The notes below the pieces were generated by a model, which worked only from the letters and a program-made list of their open reading frames with translations, was not told the origin of the DNA and searched no databases. Below, piece after piece: positions 14,864 to 23,263 of a stretch of 38,440 bases of DNA. Source of the stretch: Lachnospiraceae bacterium (GTDB lineage: Bacteria > Bacillota > Clostridia > Lachnospirales > Lachnospiraceae); assembly GCA_022796475.1 (NCBI GenBank), contig JAAWIS010000029.1, forward strand, positions 1 to 38,440. The letters are read 5' to 3'. The position numbers and the translations under genes were made by a program. Each line of letters opens with the position of its first letter. The stretch's first letter is position 1.

Positions 14864-15440
14864 CTTTTAGCACTTCTCCAATATGTCCGCCTGGATGATT
14901 CCGTTTAAACTGTCCAATATCAATTTGCATTTCCTTTGCAATCATCATGGCTAGACCTTGTAATATAATTAAATTCATTGTTGTAGAATTGTTTGGCATA
15001 ATATTCCATAAATCACCTTCATGGACTAAATCCAATACTATGTTATTTGGTATTTCCCTTGTAAGCGTGCTTTCCTTTACAAATGTTAAAAGCCACATAC
15101 AAACCTTACGTTTCTTTAGCAATTTGGTTAAATAAATGGATTCTGAGGTTTCTCCGCTTTTGGTCAGAATAATTACCAGATCCCCTTCCTTTACCAAACC
15201 CATATCCCCATGGACAGCCGAATTGGTATGCAGGAAATATGCGTCCAGCCCCATAGAAACCATCGAACCAACAAACTTATCACAAATTGGTACGTTTTTT
15301 CCTAATCCAGATACAATAATCTTATGTCCTGCTTTTAAAGCAGCAACCGATTCATTTACCAGACTCTCAAAACGGACAAGATCCAATGAATGGACGCAAT
15401 GCTTAATTTCTTCTAACTGTTTTTCAAAGTATGTAGTCAT
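14856..15440 (-). CDS. SIS-domain sugar-phosphate isomerase (KpsF/GutQ-like)
   Basis: This 194-residue protein is a single SIS domain. It shows IIVSGLGKNVPICDKFVGSM, HGDMGLVKEGDLVIILTKSG (the SIS phosphate-binding serine region) and a C-terminal HPGGHIGEVL that is characteristic of arabinose-5-phosphate isomerases (KpsF, KdsD, GutQ). CBS domains found in many KdsD proteins are absent, as in short capsule-locus forms. It is translationally coupled (ATGA) to the nucleotidyltransferase-kinase fusion. A role in interconverting pentose or hexose phosphates for an activated sugar is likely. Confidence 0.82.
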   Translation of the reverse strand: MTTYFEKQLEEIKHCVHSLDLVRFESLVNESVAALKAGHKIIVSGLGKNVPICDKFVGSMVSMGLDAYFLHTNSAVHGDMGLVKEGDLVIILTKSGETSESIYLTKLLKKRKVCMWLLTFVKESTLTREIPNNIVLDLVHEGDLWNIMPNNSTTMNLIILQGLAMMIAKEMQIDIGQFKRNHPGGHIGEVLKDA

Positions 15441-16927
15441 AGCACATCCTCCAGATAGTACAAACCATTATAAAAAGCCCCGCAAATCGAATCGTAATCC
15501 TGCCAGGCATATGTAGTCAGAGAAAGCCAGATTACTGCATGAAGCAGTTTAATCTCATATTCATCCGCTCCCGTCAGATCAAAAAAATCACGCTCCATAT
15601 CTTCCCAATGATTGGATTGAATTTGAAGGAAAACTTCGTTTTCTCCGATTTCCAAGCGAAAATTTTTCAAATTAAAGGGATCGTAATTGCCCACTATTGA
15701 ATAATAAAGCTTGGCCCAGTCATACCGGATATCCCCGTAAAACTCTGTAAATCCAAAATATCCTCTGGGATCAATCAGGACTGGCGTTCCATCCTGGCGA
15801 AGCATCAAGTTAGAAAAGGTACAATCACCATGAATAAAATGAAACCGAGTGCAGGTAAGCTGTTCTAATTTCTTTTCCAATTCCCGTTTATGGAAATATA
15901 CGTTTCTGCATTCTTTACCATTAACTCGTATTGTTCTCTCTCTAGCAAAGGGAACCAAATCTTCTATCTTTTTTAAACGCTCCATGGTTTTATGGTAATA
16001 GGCCTCTTTTATGCTGAATGAATCAGAAACAATGGAATCAGATTGATGCAATTGATGAAGGGCAGAAATCAATTTTTCCAATATCCCTTTCTTATCTTCA
16101 TAGGATAATTGACACTCGTAAATATTTTTTCCTTTAATATATTCCATCTCTAAAGGATTTGTAGAATAAATATGGGGAAGTACCTGAATCTTATTTTCCT
16201 TTGCTTTTTCATACCAGGCGCATTCTCTTGCAGCAAGTTTCTGTCCTTGCAGATCCACTGCTTCTTTAATGATTTTATCGCCCTTTATGGTTATACGGTT
16301 AAACGGGCGGCACTTTTTCTGAGCAAGCTTGTTATATTCCTCCAGCAGTCCAAACTCCTTTGTGCCGGCAAGGCTAAGTTCTTCAAATGTCATCTGCTGC
16401 TCCTGCATCCAGCGAACCAATTCACCACTGTCTGGAATCCTAGTAAGTTTGGATTTATCGGTAAACAAAAAGAACCCTGCCACTCCGTTTTCCATGGAAC
16501 GTTTTTCAGCAAATGCTCCGTTTTCATAACTCCAACGACATGGAAATGTTTTAGAGATGCCGATATAGTCTTGAACATCTGTATTTTTAGGCAGTTCAAA
16601 ATTTTCTGGGAGAATTAAATCAGACCATGTCAGAAGAAATGGCTTATTAGGCGGAATATAGGATAATGCCTGCTTAATCCCGGCACACGTTCCCGTTCCG
16701 TCTGCATCGATTACTTGATATCGAACTTCTGCAAAACTGGAAAGATATTCCCGCAGTACCTCCTTATGATAATCTGCTATAATGATAAACTTTTTATCAG
16801 AATATTTTCGGAAAAGGTGGAATATCATGGGAAGGTTATCGATGGGAACTAATGCTTTGGGTTTATTTTTAGTCAAATATCCAAGGCGCGTGCCTTTTCC
16901 TCCTGCTTGTACAATAATATACTCCAT
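15437..16927 (-). CDS. Nucleotidyltransferase fused to an aminoglycoside-phosphotransferase-like kinase
   Basis: Residues 1-230 of 496 are an NTP transferase: VQAGGKGTRLGYLTKNKPKA is the nucleotide-binding signature, and LTWSDLIL carries the metal-binding aspartate. Residues ~235-496 are an APH/choline-kinase-like fold with FIHGDCTFSNLML (catalytic loop) and VLIDPRG (metal loop). A kinase and an activation domain in one chain implies a route from free or singly phosphorylated sugar (or polyol) to an NDP-linked donor. The SIS isomerase downstream overlaps by four bases. The substrate cannot be read from the sequence. The start follows AAGGAGG. Confidence 0.83.
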   Translation of the reverse strand: MEYIIVQAGGKGTRLGYLTKNKPKALVPIDNLPMIFHLFRKYSDKKFIIIADYHKEVLREYLSSFAEVRYQVIDADGTGTCAGIKQALSYIPPNKPFLLTWSDLILPENFELPKNTDVQDYIGISKTFPCRWSYENGAFAEKRSMENGVAGFFLFTDKSKLTRIPDSGELVRWMQEQQMTFEELSLAGTKEFGLLEEYNKLAQKKCRPFNRITIKGDKIIKEAVDLQGQKLAARECAWYEKAKENKIQVLPHIYSTNPLEMEYIKGKNIYECQLSYEDKKGILEKLISALHQLHQSDSIVSDSFSIKEAYYHKTMERLKKIEDLVPFARERTIRVNGKECRNVYFHKRELEKKLEQLTCTRFHFIHGDCTFSNLMLRQDGTPVLIDPRGYFGFTEFYGDIRYDWAKLYYSIVGNYDPFNLKNFRLEIGENEVFLQIQSNHWEDMERDFFDLTGADEYEIKLLHAVIWLSLTTYAWQDYDSICGAFYNGLYYLEDVL

Positions 16928-17058
16928 AACGGCTTTCCTCCTTATTTTCCGATTTTAATTCACTGCTTAATTTCCCTTTATCAATAAAATGTAATCTTAA
17001 ATAGTTACAACAAAACTAATTTTCAAAATCTATAAAACTGCTATATTTCAGATCGTAC
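16928..17058. other. Intergenic gap inside the glycan operon
   Basis: This 131-bp AT-rich gap is one of the longer ones in the block. I see no clear promoter or terminator. It separates the pentose-type activation genes from the uronic-acid genes upstream and could hold an unrecognised internal promoter. Confidence 0.4.
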
Positions 17059-17970
17059 TTAAATACTTTTAGCAGGATTTCCAACAACCGTAATACAGTC
17101 ATTTACACTCTTGATAACAGCAGCGCCCATCCCTATCACACAGTCTTTTCCTATCTGTATTCTGTTCCGGATACAGCTATTAACTCCTAAATAAGCATTT
17201 TCTTCTATAATAACAAACCCCGCAACAATTACTCCTGCTGTTAATTGCACATTTTTATGGAGATGCGATTCATGCCCGACATGAACTAATTCCGCTAATT
17301 TCACATAATCTTCTAAAATCGTATCACTGCACATACCGCGGGATATCACATTGCATGCGCCAATTTCTACACAATTTCCAATAATCACCTGCCCTAACGC
17401 AGGTATTCTTTTCTTGTTTCCTTTGGAATCTTCCACAATCGTAAAACTGTAATCACCCACCACAGCATTTTCATTGCAAAGAAAATCATCCCCAATTTTT
17501 GCATTTTTAATTTTTGAACCTGATAAAATTCTTGCATTTTTTCCAATGGAAACATTATGCCCGATTAGTACACCTGGCTCAATATTTGAATTTTCTCCAA
17601 TCGTTACATTTTTTCCAATGTAATATCCTTCATTTGTTAACGAAAAGCCTTGCTTTGCTTCCTCTTTCTGGATTAATTTTGCAAATTCTTCAACACATTT
17701 GGCATATTCCCATTGAGGATTATCTGTGTATACAACTTTATTATTTTTTATCACTGTATCATCTGTCTGAATGCCATTTTCTAAAAATATTAAACACTCC
17801 TTATGCCCTATAAGTCCATCCACTAAATGCTCAACTTTCTTCGTTATATACATCATAGTGTTGTCCTTGGGTTGTCCGGCATAAGATACGCCATGAATTG
17901 CAAACGGACCATTTAAATCTATTGATCTTAAAGGAAACTTCTCTTTTGAGGGCTCAGTTTTCATATTCAT
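17059..17970 (-). CDS. Left-handed beta-helix acyltransferase (WbpD/LpxD-like)
   Basis: Of 303 residues, the first ~105 form an N-terminal alpha/beta domain as in LpxD. From ~115 onward many hexapeptide repeats appear (IGKNVTIGENSNIEPGVLIG, and NCVEIGACNVISRG). A His-rich loop, VHVGHESHLHKN, is where the catalytic base of these acyltransferases lies. Its position beside dehydrogenase, oxidoreductase and aminotransferase genes fits N-acetylation (WbpD role) of the 3-amino group of a UDP-diaminouronic acid. It is longer than WbpD (~190), so O- or N-acylation of another sugar is also possible. Confidence 0.78.
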   Translation of the reverse strand: MNMKTEPSKEKFPLRSIDLNGPFAIHGVSYAGQPKDNTMMYITKKVEHLVDGLIGHKECLIFLENGIQTDDTVIKNNKVVYTDNPQWEYAKCVEEFAKLIQKEEAKQGFSLTNEGYYIGKNVTIGENSNIEPGVLIGHNVSIGKNARILSGSKIKNAKIGDDFLCNENAVVGDYSFTIVEDSKGNKKRIPALGQVIIGNCVEIGACNVISRGMCSDTILEDYVKLAELVHVGHESHLHKNVQLTAGVIVAGFVIIEENAYLGVNSCIRNRIQIGKDCVIGMGAAVIKSVNDCITVVGNPAKSI

Positions 17971-18032
17971 TCAATCTCTCAATATATATTCAAATTTACA
18001 AAAATTTTTATTTTTTGAATTCTATAACATTC

Positions 18033-19193
18033 TCAAACTCTATTTGTTTTATATCCTATATTCTCTAAGCTTTTGTATATCCCGTCTGCAACCCTTTCTA
18101 TCGTTTCATGCTCCATATATGGAGAGAGGGGTAAGCTTAACACGCAATCACAAAGTTTTTTTGTTACAGGACAATCTGCATATGAACTTTTCATGCCGGC
18201 AAATGCTTTCTGCTGATGCATCGGCTTTGCATAATATATCATTGTTGGTATTCCATATTTTTTTAATTCTATCTGGAAACAATTTCGGTCAACTTCATCT
18301 GGCAATTGAACGGTATACTGTGCCCAGCTACTTACCGCTCCATCCAATACTTGTGGAATAATCAAATTGCTGCCTTTCAATAGCTCATGATACCAGTTTG
18401 CAATTTGGTTCACTGCATCCAGTTCATAATTTTGAAATGCCTTAAATTTAACCTGTAAAATAGCTGCTTGAACCGTATCCAAACGGCTATTCATTCCAAT
18501 TCTTACATTATCATATTTATCTGTTTCACTTTTTCCATGGACTGCAAAGCTGCGAATTAATGCTGCCCATTCATCATTATCTGTAAAAATGGCGCCGCCG
18601 TCACCATAACACCCCAATGGCTTTGCCGGAAAAAAACTTGTTGTGGAAATATCTCCAAACCCACATGCTTTTTTTCCATTCAGCCTGCCGCCAAACCCTT
18701 GAGCACCATCCTCTAACAAAAGAAGATGATATTTGTCACAAATAGGTTTTATCTTACTATAATCCGCAGGCTGTCCGAATAAATCAACGGTAATGACAGC
18801 TCTTGGTGTATATCTTTTTTCTTTTACCACCTGAATGATGGCTTCTTCCAGTTTTTCCGGATCCATATTATAGGTAATAGGATTTACATCAACAAAAATT
18901 GGCATTGCACCTACACCTGCAGGGCTTTCCCCGCTTGAAAAGAACGTGAAATCTGGTACAAATACGGCATCATTTTTTCCGATTTTCCATGCAAAAAGAG
19001 CTAAGGTTAAAGCGTCTGTCCCATTGGCACAAGAGATGCAATGCTTTACCCCAACATACTCAGCTAACTGCTCTTCAAATTCGGCTACATGCTTTCCACC
19101 AATAAAATTACAGTCATCCAAAACATCAGAGATCGCTTTATCAATATGATTCTTTAATACAGTATATTGTGTTTTTAAATCTCTAAACTGCAT
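18033..19193 (-). CDS. wbpE: PLP-dependent sugar aminotransferase, WbpE-like
   Basis: This 386-residue DegT/DnrJ/EryC1/StrS aminotransferase has VDLFGQPADY, EDGAQGFGG, and SFFPAKPLGCYGDGGAI containing the PLP lysine. The length and motif set (FRDLKTQY start, VPDFTFFSSGE) match WbpE, which converts UDP-3-keto-GlcNAcA to the 3-amino sugar using glutamate. The neighbours complete the pathway: WbpA-like, WbpB-like and an acyltransferase. The start follows GAGAGGAACTAGCA. The WbpE call rests on family and context. Confidence 0.83.
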   Translation of the reverse strand: MQFRDLKTQYTVLKNHIDKAISDVLDDCNFIGGKHVAEFEEQLAEYVGVKHCISCANGTDALTLALFAWKIGKNDAVFVPDFTFFSSGESPAGVGAMPIFVDVNPITYNMDPEKLEEAIIQVVKEKRYTPRAVITVDLFGQPADYSKIKPICDKYHLLLLEDGAQGFGGRLNGKKACGFGDISTTSFFPAKPLGCYGDGGAIFTDNDEWAALIRSFAVHGKSETDKYDNVRIGMNSRLDTVQAAILQVKFKAFQNYELDAVNQIANWYHELLKGSNLIIPQVLDGAVSSWAQYTVQLPDEVDRNCFQIELKKYGIPTMIYYAKPMHQQKAFAGMKSSYADCPVTKKLCDCVLSLPLSPYMEHETIERVADGIYKSLENIGYKTNRV

Positions 19194-19327
19194 TGCTAGT
19201 TCCTCTCTTTAATCGCCTTTTCTATAGTTCGAAAGATACATTTTACATCCGTTTATCTTTGCAGTCATCTATGTATAGGCATTACCATCAAATTAGATAA
19301 TCTTGATTTTCTATAAAGATTTGTTTT
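19194..19327. other. Intergenic gap upstream of wbpE-like gene
   Basis: This 134-bp AT-rich stretch between two leftward genes has no gene and no convincing hairpin followed by a T-run. An internal promoter is possible but not obvious. Confidence 0.35.
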
Positions 19328-20641
19328 TTATAGCACTTCAATATTCGTTCTTGGCTGAATCGATTTCATTACATTTTTTGTGTCAAATATCATTTTTGCA
19401 TTTTTCTGAACCATTCCATAGTCAACATTGCTATGTGCTGTTGTCACCATTACCAAATCGTAAGAAGCGATAATTTCTGGAATAAGTTTCTTTATTCCAA
19501 CCCTGATTTTTCCATCCTTTTTATATTGAGGGATCCAGGGATCATAAAAATCAACTATTACTTGTTCTTTTTCTAATTCTTCAATGACCTGAAGGGCAGG
19601 ACTTTCCCGATAATCATCAATGTCTTGTTTATAGGCAACGCCTAAAATAAGGACTCTACTATTTTTCATAGCTTTTTCACAATGATTTAAAATCTTTCTG
19701 GCTCGTTCAACACAATACTCCGGCATTTTATCATTAATCATCATGGAGGTTTCGATCATAGAAGTATGAAATCCGTATTCCCGTGCCTTCCATGACAAAT
19801 AGTAGGGATCCAACGGAATGCAATGTCCTCCTAGCCCAGGGCCTGGATAAAAGGGATGAAATCCGTAAGGTTTTGTTTTAGCAGCATCTATTACTTCCCA
19901 CATACTAATACCCATTTTATTGCAAAGCATCGTTAATTCATTTACCAGACCAATATTAATATTTCGATAGGTGTTCTCTAATATTTTTTCCATTTCTGCC
20001 ACAGCAGGCGACGATACTTCATGGACATCTCCTACTAAAACTTCACGATACATAGCTGATATTACTTCTGTTGCATCCTTTCCAATAGCACCAACAACTT
20101 TAGGCGTGTTCTTAGTTTTATAAATTAAATTTCCCGGATCGACACGTTCCGGAGAAAATCCCAAATAAAAATCTTTACCACAAGTTAGTCCGGAGCCATC
20201 TTCTAAAATAGGTTTAATTAAATCTTCTGTCGTACCTGGATAGGTGGTAGATTCCAAAACTACAATCGTACCTTTCTTAAGGTATCGTGCTATTTCAATA
20301 GTTGAATTTCTGACACAGCTAATATCAGGCTGCTGATGCTTGTCTAAAGGCGTTGGTACACAAATGGCAATGAAGTCCATATCTTTCACAAAGGAAAAAT
20401 CTGAAGTTGCTTTTAATCTTCCATCTTCTACTAATTTGCATAAATCAGAATCAACCACATCTCCAATATAATTATGCCCTTCATTTATCAGCTGGACTTT
20501 TGATTCCTGTATATCGAATCCTATCGTTTTGTATCCCGCCTTTGCTTTTTCTACTGCCAGAGGCAATCCTACATATCCTAAACCAATCACGCCAACTTTA
20601 ATTGACTTTTCCCTGATCTTTTTTAATAGCTCTTCTTTCAT
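19328..20641 (-). CDS. wbpA: UDP-N-acetylglucosamine 6-dehydrogenase, WbpA-like
   Basis: This 437-residue protein belongs to the UDP-sugar dehydrogenase superfamily. It has the NAD-binding VGVIGLGYVGLPLAVEKAKA, ICVPTPLD, LESTTYPGTTEDL, GFSPERVDPG, the catalytic-cysteine loop PGPGLGGHCIPLDPYYL and a C-terminal UDP-binding domain. The WbpA/WecC family oxidises UDP-GlcNAc to UDP-GlcNAcA, consistent with the WbpB- and WbpE-like neighbours. The start ATG follows AAAGGACTTAAT. Confidence 0.9.
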   Translation of the reverse strand: MKEELLKKIREKSIKVGVIGLGYVGLPLAVEKAKAGYKTIGFDIQESKVQLINEGHNYIGDVVDSDLCKLVEDGRLKATSDFSFVKDMDFIAICVPTPLDKHQQPDISCVRNSTIEIARYLKKGTIVVLESTTYPGTTEDLIKPILEDGSGLTCGKDFYLGFSPERVDPGNLIYKTKNTPKVVGAIGKDATEVISAMYREVLVGDVHEVSSPAVAEMEKILENTYRNINIGLVNELTMLCNKMGISMWEVIDAAKTKPYGFHPFYPGPGLGGHCIPLDPYYLSWKAREYGFHTSMIETSMMINDKMPEYCVERARKILNHCEKAMKNSRVLILGVAYKQDIDDYRESPALQVIEELEKEQVIVDFYDPWIPQYKKDGKIRVGIKKLIPEIIASYDLVMVTTAHSNVDYGMVQKNAKMIFDTKNVMKSIQPRTNIEVL

Positions 20642-20652
20642 ATTAAGTCCTT

Positions 20653-21738
20653 TTATTGTAAATAGTCTATTACCGGTTTCATAATACTATCCCAAGTCAG
20701 ATATTTGACTGCATAATCCCGGATTTGTTCTTTAAAATCCTTCTGCATACAAAGATGCTCGTAAAAGCGAATAACTTCATTCATATCAATTGGTGTGTCA
20801 TCATTTGGAACATGGAGTACAAAAAATTCATTATTTGAGAAGCGCAAGTCTTCATAACCACAAATAACTGGAATTCCTCTTGCACAATACTCTGCTCCCT
20901 TAATAGGGCTTCCATTTCTCAATCCAGTTTTATAAAAACCAAGTGCTGTTATTCCAATATCGGAATCATTAAAAATTTCTGTAAGGGCATTTCCTTCCAA
21001 TGTTCCAGTAAATTCTATGTATGATTGTAATTCATACTTTTTAGATAATTCTCTATATTTTTTTAATTCTGCACCTTCTCCTACAAGCTTGAAAGATAAC
21101 TTCCAATCTCCTCCATTTTTATAATAATTATGAAGACCAGAAATAATTCGTTCATATCCATGCCATGGTGCCATGCTAGCAACTGCAACCATTACAATTT
21201 CTTTATTTCTTTTCATATGATTTGCCATAGGCAATTTTTGCGCACTAACCCCATTATTTAATTGAATACATGGTTTTCCCCATATTTCCTTATCTTTTGT
21301 ATATGTAGTAAAAATATCTATGTAACTTATTATCTCATTTCTATAATAAATATCTTCTATTTTATGCCTTCCGTATGGAATCTCACCATCATAGGGATAG
21401 GTGGGAATTTCAATAACTGTTTTTATATTATTTTCTTTCTGATACTTCAACAGCTTAATGCACGAAATATTTGCGTGAATATATCTAATATAAGTATGCT
21501 TCACCTGATACGCTTGAATCCACTGAATTAATACATGGATCAAATCTTCCCGTGTGACTGCTGCTTCTTTTTGAATAACCTTATCCTTATCCATTAGATA
21601 GGCTATCTGCCAGCTCCAGATTGTATAATAAACCCTTCCAAATACATTTTCAAACGCTTCTATCTGTGCCATAATTTTTTTTCGTACTCCGACATATCCT
21701 GGCCAATTTAAATCACAATCCGTAATATACAATAGCAT
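20653..21738 (-). CDS. GT-B (family 4-like) glycosyltransferase
   Basis: The 361-residue protein has an N-terminal acceptor domain starting LLYITDCDLNWPGYVGVRKK and a C-terminal GT4 domain with VAVASMAPWHGYERI, KLVGEGAELKKYREL, FTGTLEG and GSPIKGAEYCARGIPVICG (donor site). A retaining transfer of a nucleotide-activated sugar is expected. The ATG overlaps the previous stop as TAATG behind GGAGGG, so it is translationally coupled to the Rossmann-like gene upstream. Confidence 0.83.
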   Translation of the reverse strand: MLLYITDCDLNWPGYVGVRKKIMAQIEAFENVFGRVYYTIWSWQIAYLMDKDKVIQKEAAVTREDLIHVLIQWIQAYQVKHTYIRYIHANISCIKLLKYQKENNIKTVIEIPTYPYDGEIPYGRHKIEDIYYRNEIISYIDIFTTYTKDKEIWGKPCIQLNNGVSAQKLPMANHMKRNKEIVMVAVASMAPWHGYERIISGLHNYYKNGGDWKLSFKLVGEGAELKKYRELSKKYELQSYIEFTGTLEGNALTEIFNDSDIGITALGFYKTGLRNGSPIKGAEYCARGIPVICGYEDLRFSNNEFFVLHVPNDDTPIDMNEVIRFYEHLCMQKDFKEQIRDYAVKYLTWDSIMKPVIDYLQ

Positions 21739-22157
21739 TATTTTCCCTCCTGAAAATTTCCTAAAAACAGAATTTTATCATCAGGCACAAAATTTCTTAA
21801 TTCATTATAAATTTCCGCATAATGCTTAATTGATGTGATCACTACTATCTGATTTTGATATTCGCATTGAAAGGCATCAAAATTGATAACAGGGATATTC
21901 AAACCATCTATCAGCAGTTTTCCACTTTTATCCACAACTGAAATCACATGAACAATATCTTTTACTGCACGGAAAAATTGGATTCCTAAGTATCCGCCTC
22001 CATATATGTATAATTCTGAAATTCCAGATTTTTTAATTTGAGAATCCAGTTGTCTTTCATCTAAAAGCCTGCCCATCATCTCATAACATGCTGATAGGAC
22101 ATCTACCTCATTTGCATACAAATTAATCAGTTCATCTACATTATTACTTTGTCCCAT
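21738..22157 (-). CDS. Stand-alone Rossmann-like domain protein
   Basis: The start at ATG 22157 (MGQSNNVDELINLYA) is chosen for its AAGGTG site; 15 upstream in-frame codons lie inside the previous gene. This gives 139 residues. Residues ~40-139 are the locus-typical Rossmann-like domain: ISELYIYGGGYLGIQFFRAV, VVDKSGK, INFDAF, IVVITSIKHYAEI. It has no fused catalytic domain. It is coupled to the GT4-like gene by a TAATG overlap, which suggests that it works with that enzyme. Confidence 0.68.
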   Translation of the reverse strand: MGQSNNVDELINLYANEVDVLSACYEMMGRLLDERQLDSQIKKSGISELYIYGGGYLGIQFFRAVKDIVHVISVVDKSGKLLIDGLNIPVINFDAFQCEYQNQIVVITSIKHYAEIYNELRNFVPDDKILFLGNFQEGK

Positions 22158-22170
22158 TAAATTCACCTTG

Positions 22171-23244
22171 TCAAAATCTGTCTTTATAATTAATAGTTGC
22201 ACAATCTGTTAGCGGCAATCGAATTGGCATACCGGTATATGCTGACTGATAAATAGCTAATACCAGCTCTAATGCCCTTTTTCCTGCTTCGGCATCAACA
22301 AGAAGCTCTTCTTTTCCGTCAATAGCTGCTATTACATTTTTATATAATTTGGAATGGCCAAAGCCATAAACATTTGGAGGCACTTCGCTGCAGTTTTTCT
22401 TAATCTCCTCTGGTTCATCCAAATCGTCTGAAAATCTCCATTCTTCAATTACATTAACAGCCTGTCCTCCGGCCTTAACTGTTCCTTTTTCTCCAAAAAC
22501 ATAAAGCGTTTCTTCCAAATTCTTAGGATACACATTTGTAGTTCCTTCAACTATTCCATAACTTCCATTAGAAAATTTAATTAATGCGATTCCTAAATCT
22601 TCTGCTTCTATATATGGATGGTTTAGCCTGTCTGTCATCCCGAACACTGTATCAATCTCATCTCCCATCATCCATCGAAGCAGATCGATATTGTGAATGC
22701 ATTGGTTCATCAAGGCGCCGCCATCCTGTTCCCAAGTTCCGCGCCAGGCAGCTTTTTCATAATATGCATAATTTCTGTTCCAGCGTACATGTGCTGTCCC
22801 ATACAGCAGGTTTCCAAATCGTTCTTTCTCCAGAGCCTGACGAATAGCTTGTATTGACTTGTTAAATCGATTTTGATGACATGCGCAAACCTTTACATTT
22901 TTTTCTTTTCCCTTTGCAATAATCGCATCAGCATCTGAAATTGATAATGCAATTGGCTTTTCGATGATTAAGTTACAGCTATAATCTAAACAATCTAATG
23001 CAATTTGTGCATGTTTTCCGCTTTCTGTAGCAATTGCAACCAGCTCCGGTTTCTCTTCTTCCAGCATCTTACGATAATCTGTATATACGCGGATATTCGA
23101 TTCCGATAATTCAAATTTTAAAATTTTATCTTCTATATTGTTCCTTTCTAAATCAACCAACGCAACAATTTCCAGATTATTATTCTTTGCGGCTGCAATA
23201 TGATTTGGTGATATTCTTCCGCATCCGATCAATGCATATTTCAT
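22171..23244 (-). CDS. wbpB: Gfo/Idh/MocA oxidoreductase, WbpB-like
   Basis: This 357-residue protein has an N-terminal NAD-binding GCGRISPNHIAAAKNN, IATESGKHAQIAL and the catalytic EKPIALS lysine motif, then a C-terminal domain with CHQNRFNKSI, GGALMNQCIHNIDLLRWMMG and AEDLGIALIKF. WbpB oxidises C3 of UDP-GlcNAcA; this fits the WbpA- and WbpE-like genes downstream. The start follows GGAGCAAAGGAT. Confidence 0.84.
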   Translation of the reverse strand: MKYALIGCGRISPNHIAAAKNNNLEIVALVDLERNNIEDKILKFELSESNIRVYTDYRKMLEEEKPELVAIATESGKHAQIALDCLDYSCNLIIEKPIALSISDADAIIAKGKEKNVKVCACHQNRFNKSIQAIRQALEKERFGNLLYGTAHVRWNRNYAYYEKAAWRGTWEQDGGALMNQCIHNIDLLRWMMGDEIDTVFGMTDRLNHPYIEAEDLGIALIKFSNGSYGIVEGTTNVYPKNLEETLYVFGEKGTVKAGGQAVNVIEEWRFSDDLDEPEEIKKNCSEVPPNVYGFGHSKLYKNVIAAIDGKEELLVDAEAGKRALELVLAIYQSAYTGMPIRLPLTDCATINYKDRF

Positions 23245-23263
23245 ATCCTTTGCTCCAATCGCC

